Below, piece by piece: positions 44,271 to 54,100 of a DNA stretch of 64,000 nt. The stretch lies in the NCBI RefSeq assembly GCF_014495685.1, contig NZ_JACTVI010000035.1, positions 16,031 through 80,030 on the forward strand, written 5' to 3'. Made by a program: the position numbers and the translations under genes. Numbering within the stretch: the first letter of the stretch is position 1; each line of letters starts with the position of its first letter. The notes under the pieces were generated by a model, which was given only the letters and a program-made list of their open reading frames with translations, was not told the origin of the DNA and made no database searches. The stretch comes from Streptomyces sp. TRM68367 (lineage in GTDB: Bacteria; Actinomycetota; Actinomycetes; Streptomycetales; Streptomycetaceae).

Positions 44271-45400
44271 TCAGGCATCCGAGTCCGGGTTCGGCGTCCC
44301 TTGGTCGATGCCGGTGGTGCGGAACCGGCTGCGGTAGCCGCCCGGTGAGACTCCGAGGTTGCGCCGGAAGATCCGCCGCATCGTCTCCGGAGAGCCGAAG
44401 CCGGCCCGCCGCGCGACGGCCTCCTGGCTATGGTCGCTGGTCACCATCAGCACCTTTGCCGGCTCCAGCCGGGTCTGCTCCACGTAACGGGCCGGCGTCA
44501 TGCCCACCTCGTCTCGGAACATCCGCGTCAGGTTTCGTTCGCTCACCGCGACGCGGGCGGCCATCGTGGCGGTCGAGTGGTCGGCGGCCGGGTCGAGGAC
44601 CACCGCAGGCCCCGCGTGGTGGGGATGCCCGCCTGGGACCAGACGTTGAACTGGGCCTGGCCGCCCGGACGCTGGAGGAAGACGACCATCCACCGGGCGA
44701 CCCGGCGGGCGACGTCCGTTCCGTAGTCGTTCTCGACGATGGCCAGCACCAGGTCGGTGCCCGCGCTGATCCCGGCTCCGGTGATGAAGGGGCCGTCCTG
44801 CACGAACAGGGCGTCGGGGTCCACCATGACGTGGGGGTAATCCCGGGCGAGCTCCGTGCAGTGCGCCCAGTGGGTGGTCGCACGACGCCCGTCCAGCATT
44901 CCCACCGCGGCAAGCATGAATGCCCCGGTGCAGACAGAGGCGATCCGTGTCGGCGTACACCTGAACGCGGCCAGCGAGGTACAGAGATACGTCCCCACTC
45001 TGAAGAGGGCCACGTGCAGGCCGGAGAGCCGGGGCCGCCCGATCTCTCAGGGTGCGGGACAGGGCGGCCAGTCAAGGGCGCCCTTCGGGCGTCGCTGCGC
45101 GATGGGGCAGAGCCCCACCCTGGACAGCCCACCCTGTCCCGAGGCTGGCTGGCTATCGGACGGCCCCGGCCCTGTGGCGACCGCGCAGCTGTCCACGTTC
45201 GCGTGTACCTGGCTGAGGAGAAAACCCCGTACCCCGACAATCCGGGACGCCCGAGGCGCCAGTTCGCGAACCGCCGCCAGCGCCTCCGGGACGGTGTCGG
45301 GGGTCGGGTATGTCGTGCGTGCCTGGGGCGAAGTGGAAGTCGGCCGGCACACCGCCCGGCACCAGGAGGGTGGCACCGATCCCGCGGCAATCAATGCGAT
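44271..45400 (-). pseudogene. GlxA-type AraC regulator, frameshifted and split by an insertion
   Basis: The pieces read in order VPGGVPADFHFAPGTHDIPD, VPEALAAVRELAPRASRIVG, [foreign sequence], RIASVCTGAFMLAAVGMLDG, WMVVFLQRPGGQAQFNVWSQ, then after a frameshift near 44620 MAARVAVSERNLTRMFRDEV and AGFGSPETMRRIFRRNLGVS. The start of the gene is missing. It shares its domain layout with the intact gene at 42479-43648. At least two frameshifts plus the insertion make it non-functional. Confidence 0.85.
44947..45214. mobile_element. MITE-like 0.27-kb insertion inside the GlxA pseudogene
   Basis: It separates codons for conserved RIVSVCTG in the regulator pseudogene. The left end (44947-44971, TGTCGGCGTACACCTGAACG...) and the right end (45191-45209 reversed, GGTACACGCGAACGTGGAC) are imperfect inverted repeats. 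A third copy of this end stands at 37894-37918 (23 of 25 matches to the left end). No gene is encoded. The exact boundaries and target duplication are not resolved. Confidence 0.6.
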
Positions 45401-45560
45401 TCCCCAGCGCGGTCACGCCTACGACCTGGTCCCCGCGAGCCCGAAGGACGACCTGAGGCTACTGCGCGGACCGCACCTCCTCCTACCGCACGGCGCGGGC
45501 TTCAACAAGTCGATCCGACCGCAAGAGACAAAAGACCAGCTCACAGCCCTGCAGAGCAGA
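45401..45560 (+). pseudogene. Small coding remnant, possibly a glycerophosphotransferase-like tail
   Basis: The plus frame encodes AYDLVPASPKDDLRLLRGPH and LLLPHGAGFNKSI, with a pattern like a CDP-glycerol phosphotransferase-type protein as I remember it, and then degenerates. Too short for a firm call. Confidence 0.3.
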
Positions 45561-45654
45561 ACCGCCACCGACTGCAAACCTCAGATCTACGCATTGCGAT
45601 GCACAGACCGCACGTGTCCGATTGGCCCGAATTCCAAGGTCAGCCAAAACAAGA

Positions 45655-45684
45655 AACCCCAGGTCAGAGGCCTAACCTGGGGTT
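45655..45684 (-). terminator. Hairpin behind the second tRNA-Thr-like fragment
   Basis: Arms AACCCCAGGT (45655-45664) and ACCTGGGGTT (45675-45684) with a loop that keeps the same AGAGGCC-like core as the hairpin at 37303-37332. On the minus strand it is followed by T-rich sequence. It occupies the same place relative to the tRNA fragment. Confidence 0.65.
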
Positions 45685-45690
45685 CACCAT

Positions 45691-45737
45691 GGAGCCGCCT
45701 TCGGGATTCGAACCCGAGACCTACGCATTACGAGACC
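45691..45737 (-). tRNA. Second copy of tRNA-Thr(CGT) 3' half (att-like)
   Basis: Identical over 47 bases to 37339-37385: anticodon loop CTCGTAA, T arm and acceptor 3' strand, no 5' half. Similarity continues imperfectly on both sides (the GAGACC(A/G)TGAG junction, CCTGATCA, GGCGTCCGGCCACCG). Same orientation as the first copy, so the 8.35 kb between them is flanked by direct repeats. Confidence 0.75.
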
Positions 45738-46080
45738 ATGAGTGATCGTGTTGTGTGGTGCCGTGCCGTGCCACCCAATGACGTTTTTCCTGATCAAAGC
45801 ACGTACGGCAGGTTGGTCCGCACCGCCCCGTACTACGCCGTCCAAAGGCGTCCGGCCACCGACCGGCCACCGAGACCCACTCCGGTTGGGCCATGCGGCC
45901 GATATGGAAGCGTTGTCCCAACACGACAAGCGGGGCCCTCCCCCCACACACAACTGCCGCACGGGTGCCGGAGTCTGCAACCGAGATCCCGTCCGGCGGC
46001 GGTCGCCCGGGCCGTCCATGTGCGCACGAGAGCGACCTCGGAATCAACGCCGACAGGAAGACGCTGGTAGGATTTGAAGT
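45738..46080. other. Arm of the att-like repeat and promoter of the toxin-antitoxin pair
   Basis: No gene. The first 130 bases resemble the sequence following the 37.34-kb copy; the last part must contain the antitoxin promoter. Confidence 0.4.
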
Positions 46081-46341
46081 ATGGCGACCAAGAAGATCAC
46101 GGTGACCGTGCCGGAAGAGCTCGTCGCATCCATTCGCGGCCGGGTCAAGGACCGGGAGTTCTCCGCGTACATCACCCAGGCACTGCAGCGGCAGGACGAG
46201 CTCGACCGACTGCGCGACCTCGGGGACCGGCTGGAGTCCGAACACGGCGCCATGACGGAAGCCGACTGGGACGCCGCGTACGCGAGAGTGGCCGCCATCG
46301 ACGCCCGGCACGAGGCTCGCCGCTCCACGGATGCCGCGTGA
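46081..46341 (+). CDS. Antitoxin-like small protein of a VapBC/PIN-type pair
   Basis: 86 residues, MATKKITVTVPEELVASIRG with the ribbon-helix-helix pattern typical of CopG/ParD/VapB antitoxins, then an acidic helical tail (MTEADWDAAYARVAAIDARH) that would wrap the toxin. GGTAGGA lies upstream of the ATG. Its stop overlaps the toxin start (GTGA), so both are co-translated. By analogy with the family it should bind and repress its own promoter. Confidence 0.85.
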   Translation: MATKKITVTVPEELVASIRGRVKDREFSAYITQALQRQDELDRLRDLGDRLESEHGAMTEADWDAAYARVAAIDARHEARRSTDAA

Positions 46342-46781
46342 GCCCGCGCGGCATCCGCACTCCTCTCCAACGGACCTACGTCTTCGACTCGGAGGCACTG
46401 TCCCGGGCGGTGCGTGGCGACAAGGAGCTGAAGCAGATCATCAAGATCGCGCCGGAGCTCGGCATCCGCATCGCCACCTCAGCGCTGACAACCCTCGAGG
46501 CCTTCGATCCGCGCCGAGGCGCGCAGCATCCCCTGTGGGACTGGTCGCTGTCCAGGATCACCGTGGTGCACACCAGCGACCCGATCGTGCGAACGGCTCG
46601 CCGACTCCTGGCCGACGCCGGGCTGCACGGCCACAAGTACGCCATCGACGCCGTGCTCGCAGCAGTGGCTCTCGCCGAGACGGCAAACTCCGACCAAGTC
46701 GCCCTCTTCACCTCGGACAACGACGACATGGAGAAGCTGCTCGGCGACAGCACGACAGTCCTGATCGAGCCACTCGGCTGA
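46338..46781 (+). CDS. PIN-domain toxin (VapC-like)
   Basis: 147 residues from GTG 46338. PIN acidic residues are in YVFDSEALSRAV near the N terminus, in TSALTTLEAF, and in HKYAIDAVLAAVALAETAN followed by LFTSDNDDMEKLL. PIN toxins are magnesium-dependent ribonucleases that cut tRNA or rRNA. Longer upstream frame overlaps the antitoxin and is ignored. Location at the edge of the att-flanked region suits a stability module. Confidence 0.88.
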   Translation: MSPRGIRTPLQRTYVFDSEALSRAVRGDKELKQIIKIAPELGIRIATSALTTLEAFDPRRGAQHPLWDWSLSRITVVHTSDPIVRTARRLLADAGLHGHKYAIDAVLAAVALAETANSDQVALFTSDNDDMEKLLGDSTTVLIEPLG

Positions 46782-46878
46782 CCACAACCTCATACCCAGG
46801 GCAGCGGGTTATCGGACCGTGCTGTCCGAGTTGCGGGTGGAACGCACGGACACGTCGCTGAAATCCGACGGGCAGTGA

Positions 46879-47940
46879 TCAGCGCCCCTGCTCGGCCATC
46901 TGCGCCGCCCAGGACACCTGCGCGGTGCCCGGCTGCATGACCTGACGGTTCTCCTCGTTACGCCCGACCGAACACTTCGGGGTCGTCGAGGAGACGGTGG
47001 TCGCCGCGGCGGGCGCAACAGCCGTCGTGTCCGCCGTCGCGGTACGCAGCGACGCGGGCTCGATACCCGGCGACGCGGCCTGCGAGGCGGATCCAATGCT
47101 GTAGGCGGACTTGGCCGCGGATGTGCCGCCCGCCGCCTTGGGTGCCGGAGCGGGCAGGGACGTCGAAGGTCGCTTCGAGGCCCCGGCGGCCTTCCGCTTG
47201 AGCAGCTTCCCGCTGTGGCCTGCGAGGATTAGAGGCGCGGACTGGTCGGTCTTGGCACCCAGGCCCATCACCGCCCCGCCGTCCAATGACACACCCGTGG
47301 CGCCATTGGGCAGACCCCGGGTGCTCACCTTGTGCAGGCCCGACGTCGACGCCGTCCTGGACGCGCCGACCGCGATCGCGTGCCCCGCCCGGCCCTGCAG
47401 CAACTGCAGATCAGTGTGGTTGCCCTCACCCAGCCTGCTGAGCTTCCCTGACCGCTCACGCATGATCTGCGAAGACTTGCCCGCAGCGAGCTGCACGGCT
47501 AAGTCCACGCCCCCGCCGGCCTCCGGGCGTAGGTCGTAAGCCAACCCACCGGTCTTCGCGACCTCGACCGGACGGCCGCTGGCCGGGCCCTTGCGCGGCA
47601 GCCGCACCAGCGAACCGCCCAGGACACCGACCGGCCCGTCCTTGGTGGGAACCACACTGGTGACCTGGCCGTCAACCGTGACAGAGTGCTCGATCTTGCC
47701 CTTGGGCATGTCAACCGTCAGCACCTGCGTGCGGCGCTGGTTGTCACCTGGGTTGATCGTGAACTCTGCGGTGTCGCCGGTGCCGCAGCCCGGCGAGTGG
47801 TACTTCAGGGCCACACCGGTGGCCACCGACTTCACCGCGCCGCTGCGCAGATCCACTGTGTAGGCGAACGCCCTGTGATCCCGGGCTGCCGCCAGATTCA
47901 CCGACGAGGCGGGCAGGATCGACGCCGGCGAGCATGCCTC
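46879..47940 (-). pseudogene. Fragment of a large secreted NocE-like protein
   Basis: About 350 residues without a start or signal peptide and with an early stop. Strand-rich repeats (VKSVATGVALKYHSPGCGTG, VTVDGQVTSVVPTKDGPVGV, LQGRAGHAIAVGASRTAST) precede a Thr/Ala-rich linker. The end, TPKCSVGRNEENRQVMQPGT and SWAAQMAEQGR, is where NocE-type proteins of Streptomyces normally continue into a transglycosylase-like domain. Both ends are therefore missing. Confidence 0.55.
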
Positions 47941-48354
47941 CCCAGCTGTTGCCGACCAGACGCCACGCACACGGCTGTAGGTGCTCAATCGGAATGCTCT
48001 ATTCCGATGCGCTGACCTGGAAGTAGTCGGCCGTCTCATTCGCGCGCCACAGCACGCCTGTCTCGCGATCTTGGTCCTTTGAGAGTCGGCATCTCGCTTG
48101 CAGGCATCGGAAGCTTGAGGCGCGTACCTCCTGACCGGTGTCGTCCGCTCAGCGCGAGTAGTTCGCGAGGGTCAGCGGCAGGTGGGCGGATTCCGGGCGT
48201 ACACGATCGGAGTGGGCCCCCGCTGGACTGAGGCGGCGACCGCGGACGTACACGCCGGAGGCGTCGATGCTGACGAAACGGTGGTCGAGTGCGGAGAGCG
48301 GATACCGCTCGTCGAGCGATAGCAGATGCGTGGTGAACATGGGCGCCGACGGGG
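47941..48354. other. Interval with an unplaced minus-strand fragment
   Basis: Around 48150-48350 the minus strand encodes TTHLLSLDERYPLSALDHRF and VSIDASGVYVRGRRLSPAG, coding-like but with no start and no recognised family. It ends at 48149. Otherwise nothing. Confidence 0.3.
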
Positions 48355-49195
48355 GTGACCGGGCTGGACGACGGCCAGCGCACCACAACACACCAGGGGC
48401 TGAAGCCCAGCCTGCGCACCCTTGCCACCGAGGAACTCAAGCTCACCACCAGCCTGCTGGACGACGCCCGCTACACCAATGCCGTCGGCACCCGGATCCA
48501 CTCCGCCGTCGCCGAGGGCGCCCGGCTGTGCGACTGGCTGTCCTTCGACTCCGGCCACCACGCCGCCGCCCAGCGCTACTTCCTCACCGCCCTGCGTGCC
48601 GCGGCAGCCGCGGATGACCACGCCACCGGCGCCAACACCCTGGCGTGGCCATCCAGACCTACTCCACCGGCAACCCCGCCGACGCCGTCGACTCGTAGAG
48701 GTCACCCAGAACTCCCTCGGCGGGGGCGGCACCCCGCGCGTGCGGGTCATGCTCCACGCCCGCATTGCCCGGGCCTACGCCAAGACCGGCCAGCGCACGA
48801 AGTGCGCCCGCGTCCTGAACGCCGCCTACGACGCCCCCACCCAGGGCCCGCACGAGGACGATCCGGCCTGGTCCTACTGGCTCTCAACCGGCGAACTGGA
48901 AAACCTGGCCGGCACGTGCGCACTGGATCTCGGCGACCCGGCACGCACCCTGCGCCACTTCGACGCCAGGACGGCTACCACCGCGACCACGCCCTCTACC
49001 TCACCCGCCGCCGAAGCCCGCCTCGCCCAGGACGACATCGAACACGCCTGCGCCAGCGCGAGCGAGGCGGTCACCCTGCTCGACGGCGTCGCCGCCGCCC
49101 GCAGCTCCTCCACCCTGAGCGGCTCTTGCGACAAACTCACCCCCTACCGCGACACACCGCCCGCCCGGGACTTCCTTGCCTCCCTCGCCGGCTGA
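48355..49195 (+). pseudogene. Decayed TPR-type regulator (XRE family, HTH lost)
   Basis: Helical-repeat portion of a Streptomyces XRE/TPR regulator: ELKLTTSLLDDARYTNAVGT, FDSGHHAAAQRYFLTALRAA, then after a frameshift near 48650 VEVTQNSLGGGGTPRVRVML, HEDDPAWSYWLSTGELENLA, and another shift near 48975 before EARLAQDDIEHACASASEAV. It ends PARDFLASLAG. The N-terminal DNA-binding domain is missing. Confidence 0.75.
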
Positions 49196-49659
49196 CCGTC
49201 CCGTCAGCCCGGTGCTGCCCCGATTCCATCTCTGCCGATCACGTGGCTCAGGGTGAGCGCCGTCACAGCACGGGGAGAAGCGATGGGGAGGGGCGAGACG
49301 CCCCGCAGCAGGCAGGTGTCCTGCGGGGCTCCGGCCGCGGGGTCAGGACTGGCCGGTGATGTCCTTGATCTGCTTGGCGTTGTTGATCATTTCTTCGGTG
49401 ATCTCGCCACCCGGCACCGCGTGCTCCGGGCCCCGATCCCCGTATCGGTCTGCCGCCCCTTGGTGAGGAGACGTCACTCACGGTCCACCGAAGAGCTGTA
49501 CCGGCCAAGGGAGCCTGGTCCCAGGCCTGATCACGGCGTCGGCCCCCTCCTTTCGTCACCGTTCCGCAACAGACATGAACCGGCCTGGCAGGGGCCCCGT
49601 AGAGCCGGGTGTGAGCGGCCGAGCGGCCGCGGCGATCCGGAACGAGAGAAGGAACCGAC
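49196..49659. other. Interval upstream of WXG100 genes with an orphan C terminus
   Basis: On the minus strand near 49345-49440 a headless frame reads AADRYGDRGPEHAVPGG and EITEEMINNAKQIKDITGQS before its stop. I do not recognise it. The rest must hold the promoter of the type VII module. Confidence 0.35.
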
Positions 49660-49959
49660 ATGGCCGGCGGCAACATCAGGATCAGCCCGGACGAGATGCG
49701 GGAGGCGTCGACCTGGCTGCAGAACCAGAAGGAACTGATGCAGCAGAGCCTTCACGAGGCCAACACCAAGATGGACGAGATGGTCGAGGCGGCGTACGCG
49801 ACGCCGGGCTCCGAGAGCAAGTTCCGTCCGTTCTGGGAGGAGTACAAGAACGGCACCGAGAAGGCGATCGAGGGCCTGCAGGGCGTCAGCGAGTTCATCA
49901 AGCAGGTCGCCGACGCGTTCGTCGACACCGACGACCAGACGTCCGGCTCCATCGGCTGA
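49660..49959 (+). CDS. WXG100-family type VII secretion substrate/partner
   Basis: 99 residues, all helical, of ESAT-6-like length. The first helix contains MREASTWLQNQKELMQQSL and the turn region has SKFRPFWEEY in place of a plain WxG. The C terminus is acidic (FVDTDDQTSGSIG). RBS AGAAGGAA precedes the ATG. With the next gene it forms the small-protein pair typical of EccC-dependent export, probably guiding the RHS toxin. Confidence 0.85.
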   Translation: MAGGNIRISPDEMREASTWLQNQKELMQQSLHEANTKMDEMVEAAYATPGSESKFRPFWEEYKNGTEKAIEGLQGVSEFIKQVADAFVDTDDQTSGSIG

Positions 49960-50045
49960 CGTGCCCCGCACCGTCCGGCCCCGCTCTCCCTGTGAGGGCG
50001 GGGCCGGACGGCCGCAGCAGGAGAGAAGCAGGAGGGGAGACACCG

Positions 50046-50360
50046 ATGGGGCGGATCAGCGTTCCCGTGCAGGACCTGAAGGACACGGTCAGGGAGCTGG
50101 AGAACATCGGGGATCTGATCGGGGACTCCGCGACGCTCTTCCATGCCGCCGGCGACCGGGACGACTTCAAGAGCTTCGTCGGCGACAGCAGGCTCGCGGA
50201 GGCCCTCGATGCGTTCGACAAGGCGTGGGTGGCGGGTCACGAGCGGGTTCACGACAACGTGAAGACGTTCTCCAAGAACGTGGACACGATCTCCGAGAAC
50301 TTCACGAAGACGGACGAGGACAGCGCCAGCTCGCTGGACGAATCGAAGAAGGACGCGTGA
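50046..50360 (+). CDS. Second WXG100-like small helical protein
   Basis: 104 residues: DLKDTVRELENIGDLIGDSA, AFDKAWVAGHERVHDNVKTF, and an acidic, serine-rich end. It has the size and heptad pattern of the WXG100/LXG-associated partners; the central W-A-G (KAWVAGH) may be the turn. GGAGGGGAG is close upstream. The start lies 86 bases after the first WXG100 stop. Confidence 0.75.
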   Translation: MGRISVPVQDLKDTVRELENIGDLIGDSATLFHAAGDRDDFKSFVGDSRLAEALDAFDKAWVAGHERVHDNVKTFSKNVDTISENFTKTDEDSASSLDESKKDA

Positions 50361-50391
50361 GCGGAGACGTCGCGCGGAAAGGAAAGGCGCC

Positions 50392-51117
50392 ATGACGCAA
50401 CCGGTCACGGAAGGGCCCGAGGCCGCGCCCGCGGGATACTCGCTGAGGTTCCCCGACTCCTGGTGGCATCTCGACCTCGACCCGAACACCCGGGACGCGT
50501 CGATCCGTCGCCGTATCGAGTCGCAGGTGAAGCAGGCCCCGCAGCTCACCCGCGAGCAGGTGGACAGGCTGATCCGCAGTACCCGGCGCACCGCCCGCGA
50601 GGCGCACGCGCAGGGCGCGCTGCGGGCGTCGGGCATGCTCAGGATTCTGCGCGCGGGCAGCGGCCCCCTGGTGCTCAGCGCCACGACGGTGGTGCTCCGG
50701 ATCTCCGTTCCCGAGGATCAGGCGGAGGATCTGGCGGACCTCGTCGTCGCGGCCGGCATGCAGCTGGGCACCGAGACGGAGGGCAGCGGACTGCCGCCCG
50801 GCGAGGTGGAGTTGGTGGAGCTGCCGCACGTCGGTGCGGCCGGGCGGATCACCAGGATCGAGGACGTGGACTACCAGGGGACGCCGGTGCCCACCGCGGT
50901 GCGGCACACCCTGATCCCGGTGCCGAACAGCCGGGACTATCTGGTGCTCGCCAGCTCCACCCCCAACGTGGATCTGGCGGAGCAGTTCTACGAGGTCTTC
51001 GACGCGATCGCGGAGTCGCTCCGCTTCGAGGAACCGGCCGACACGTCCGGCGCAGCGGATCCGGCGTCGGAAGCGGCCGGTGCAAGCCCCATGGGCGAAA
51101 CAGACAACGGAAAGTGA
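50392..51117 (+). CDS. Type VII-associated accessory protein, possible toxin chaperone
   Basis: 241 residues. The N terminus (AGYSLRFPDSWWHLDLDPNT) and the central strands (LVLSATTVVLRISVPEDQAE; NSRDYLVLASSTPNVDLAEQ) suggest a PsbP/DcrB-like alpha-beta fold of the kind that includes RHS-effector chaperones in other systems. AGGAAAGG is upstream. It lies between the WXG100 genes and the toxin and ends 11 bases before the toxin start. The chaperone role is inference from position and fold impression. Confidence 0.6.
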   Translation: MTQPVTEGPEAAPAGYSLRFPDSWWHLDLDPNTRDASIRRRIESQVKQAPQLTREQVDRLIRSTRRTAREAHAQGALRASGMLRILRAGSGPLVLSATTVVLRISVPEDQAEDLADLVVAAGMQLGTETEGSGLPPGEVELVELPHVGAAGRITRIEDVDYQGTPVPTAVRHTLIPVPNSRDYLVLASSTPNVDLAEQFYEVFDAIAESLRFEEPADTSGAADPASEAAGASPMGETDNGK

Positions 51118-51127
51118 GGTCGCGTCC

Positions 51128-54100
51128 ATGGTGCGTCCAGCGGTGTCCGAGTGGGAATCGGTCTTCGGGTTCTCGGACGACCCGACTCCGGGTGACGCGG
51201 AGATGCTCGGAGATCTCGCGCGCAGCTACCGGACCGTGGCCGACAACGCGGGCGACGCCCTGCCGCTCGTCTCCGGCCTGGAGAACCAGCAGGTGGGCGA
51301 GGGCAAGTCCATGGAGAAACTCCGGGACAAGCTGGGTGACCTGGCCAAGCAGGTGCGCAAGCTGCACAGTTCCTACGACCAGGCGGCCGGCGCCCTGGAC
51401 ACGTATGTGCATTCGCTGCGTGATCAGCAGCGGAACGCCGACAACGCGCTGGAGAAGGGGCGCGAGGCCAAGGAGCGGCTGGAGTCGGCCACCGAGGTGG
51501 TGCGTGCGGCCGGTGCCGACATCGGCCGGCTGGACTCGGCCACCCTCCCTCCGGACGACGAGGAGGCGCGGGCGAGCACCCGGCGCGCCCTTGACGAGGC
51601 CCACAGCAAGCAGTCCACGGCGCAGACGCACGCCGATGACGCACAGGCGGATCTGGACGCGGCCCGGCTGCTCGCGGAGGACGCGCGGCAGGTGCGTGAG
51701 GAGGACGCCGCCACGGCGGCGCAGAAGCTGGACGACGCAAGGGACGAGTCGGTCGCGGGCTACAGCCTGTGGGACAAGATCAAGAAGGTGCTCAGCAAGG
51801 CTCTCGGCATCATCAGCGCGGTGCTGGGCGTGCTGGCGATGCTGATTCCCGGCCTGCAGGGGGTGGGGATCGCCCTGACGATCGGCGCCGTCGTGGCCGG
51901 TGCGGCGTCGCTGGGCATCAACATGTCGATCATGGCGGAGACAGGCGACTGGGACATCGCCGAGATCGTGCTCGGCGTCGTGGGCCTGGTCGGGGGCGGG
52001 GCCGCGGCGCTCAAGGGCATCGGGGGGATCGGCTCGGCGCTCAAGGGGGTCAAGCCCGCCTCGATCAAGCCGTCCAGCATCCGTGTCACCAGCCGGGATC
52101 TGAAGAGCCGCACCTGCAAGACCGACCCGGTCGACGTGGCAAGCGGTGAAATGCTGCTGACGCAGACCGATCTGACGCTGCCCGGTGTGCTGCCGCTGGC
52201 GGTCTCCCGAACGCATCTGTCGACCTACCGCTACGGCCAGTTCTTCGGCCCCTCCTGGGCCTCCACGCTCGACGAACGCCTGGAGATCGACGACCGGGGG
52301 CGGGTGTCGTGGGCCCGCGAGGACGGTTCGATCCTGACGTACCCGAGCCTTCCAGCCGCCGGGTCCGACGAGGCGGTGTGGCCCGAGGAGGGCCCTCGCC
52401 TGCCGCTCTCCTGTGCGGGAACGGGCCCCAATGGGGGGTCCACCTATCTCGTCTCCGACCCGCACTCGGGCCTCGTCCGCACCTTCGCGGACCATCCCGC
52501 CGACGACAACGGCCTGTACTGGCTGACCCGGTGGCACGACCGCAACGGCAACGAGGTCACTGCCTCCCGGCTGGAGGACGGCACCCCGACCACGCTGGTC
52601 CACTCCGGCGGCTACCGCGTCGAGGTCCAGTGCATCGCCGGGCTGCTGACCGGGCTCTCGGTGGCCACGCCACAGGGCCCGGTCGAGGTCATGTCCTACC
52701 AGCACGACGCGGACGGCAACCTCACCCACGTGGTGAACTCGTCCGGTCAGCCGCTGGTGTTCGGCTACGACGACCAGTCCCGCATCACCTCCTGGACGGA
52801 CCGGAACAACTCCACCTACCGCTACGTCTACGACGACGCCAACCGTGTCACGGAGACCATCGGCCCCGACGGATATCTCTCCTCCCGCTGGTCCTACGAC
52901 CCCGAGCAGTGCCGGACGCACTACACGGACGCCTGCGGCGCCACGACCGTCTACCAGCTCAACAACCTCCACCAGGTCATCGGCGAGACCGACCCCCTGG
53001 GCCACACCACCACCTCCGAGTGGGACCGCTACGACAACCTCCTGGCCGAGACCGACGCCCTCGGCCACACGATCCGGTACGAGTACGACCGCGCCCACAA
53101 CCCCACCGTCATCCAGCTCCCGGACGGCAGCCGGTCCACGTCGACGTACAACGGACTGAACCTCCCCACCACGTTCACGGGCCACGACGGGGAGACGTGG
53201 CGGCAGGAGTTCGACGAGCGGGGCAACCTGACGACCGTCACCGCTCCGGACGGCACCACGAACCGCTTCACCCATCACCGCAACGGCGCGGTCGCCTCGG
53301 CCACGGACCCGGCCGGCGCGGAGGTCGCGTACGAGGTCGACGGCGCAGGCATCCCCCTGGCGGTCGGCAACCCGGCCGGGCACCGGGCGACGATCGAACG
53401 CGACGCGTTCGGCCGGCCCACCTCCGTCACCGATCCGTCGGGCGCGATCACCCGCGCGGTATGGACCGTCGAGGGCCTGCTGTCGGAGCGCACCGCGCCG
53501 GACGGCCGCAGTGAGCGCCTGACCTGGGACGGCGAGGGCAACTGCCTCACCAGTACCGACGCCACAGGTGCCACCACCCGCTTCGAGTACACCCACTTCG
53601 ATCAGCCGGTGGCTCGGACCACGCCCGACGGTGTCCGCTACACCTTCGCCTCCGACGCCGAGCTCCGCCGCACCCAGGTCGTCAACCCGCAAGGTCTGAC
53701 CTGGGACTACACCTATGACAGCGCGGGCAACGTCATAGCGGAGTCCGACTTCGACGGGCGCGAGATCACCTATGCGCTGGACGGGGTGGGGCGGGTCGTC
53801 TGCCACACCACCGCCCTGGGCCAGGAGATCACCTTCCGGTACAACTCCCTCGGCGAGCTGGTGGAGAAGAACGCTGCCGGAGCGAGCACGTCGTACGCGT
53901 ACGACTCGGCCGGAGCGCTCGTCCGGGCCGCCTCCCCCACCTCGACGCTGGAGCTCGAACGAGACGTCATGGGGCGGATCGTGGCCGAGACCGTCGACGG
54001 ACGCACCACCCGTTTCACGTACGACATCCTCGGGCGCCGCACCTCCCGCACCACCCCTACTGGCGCTGTCACCGAGCTCACCTACGACGGGAACGGGAAC

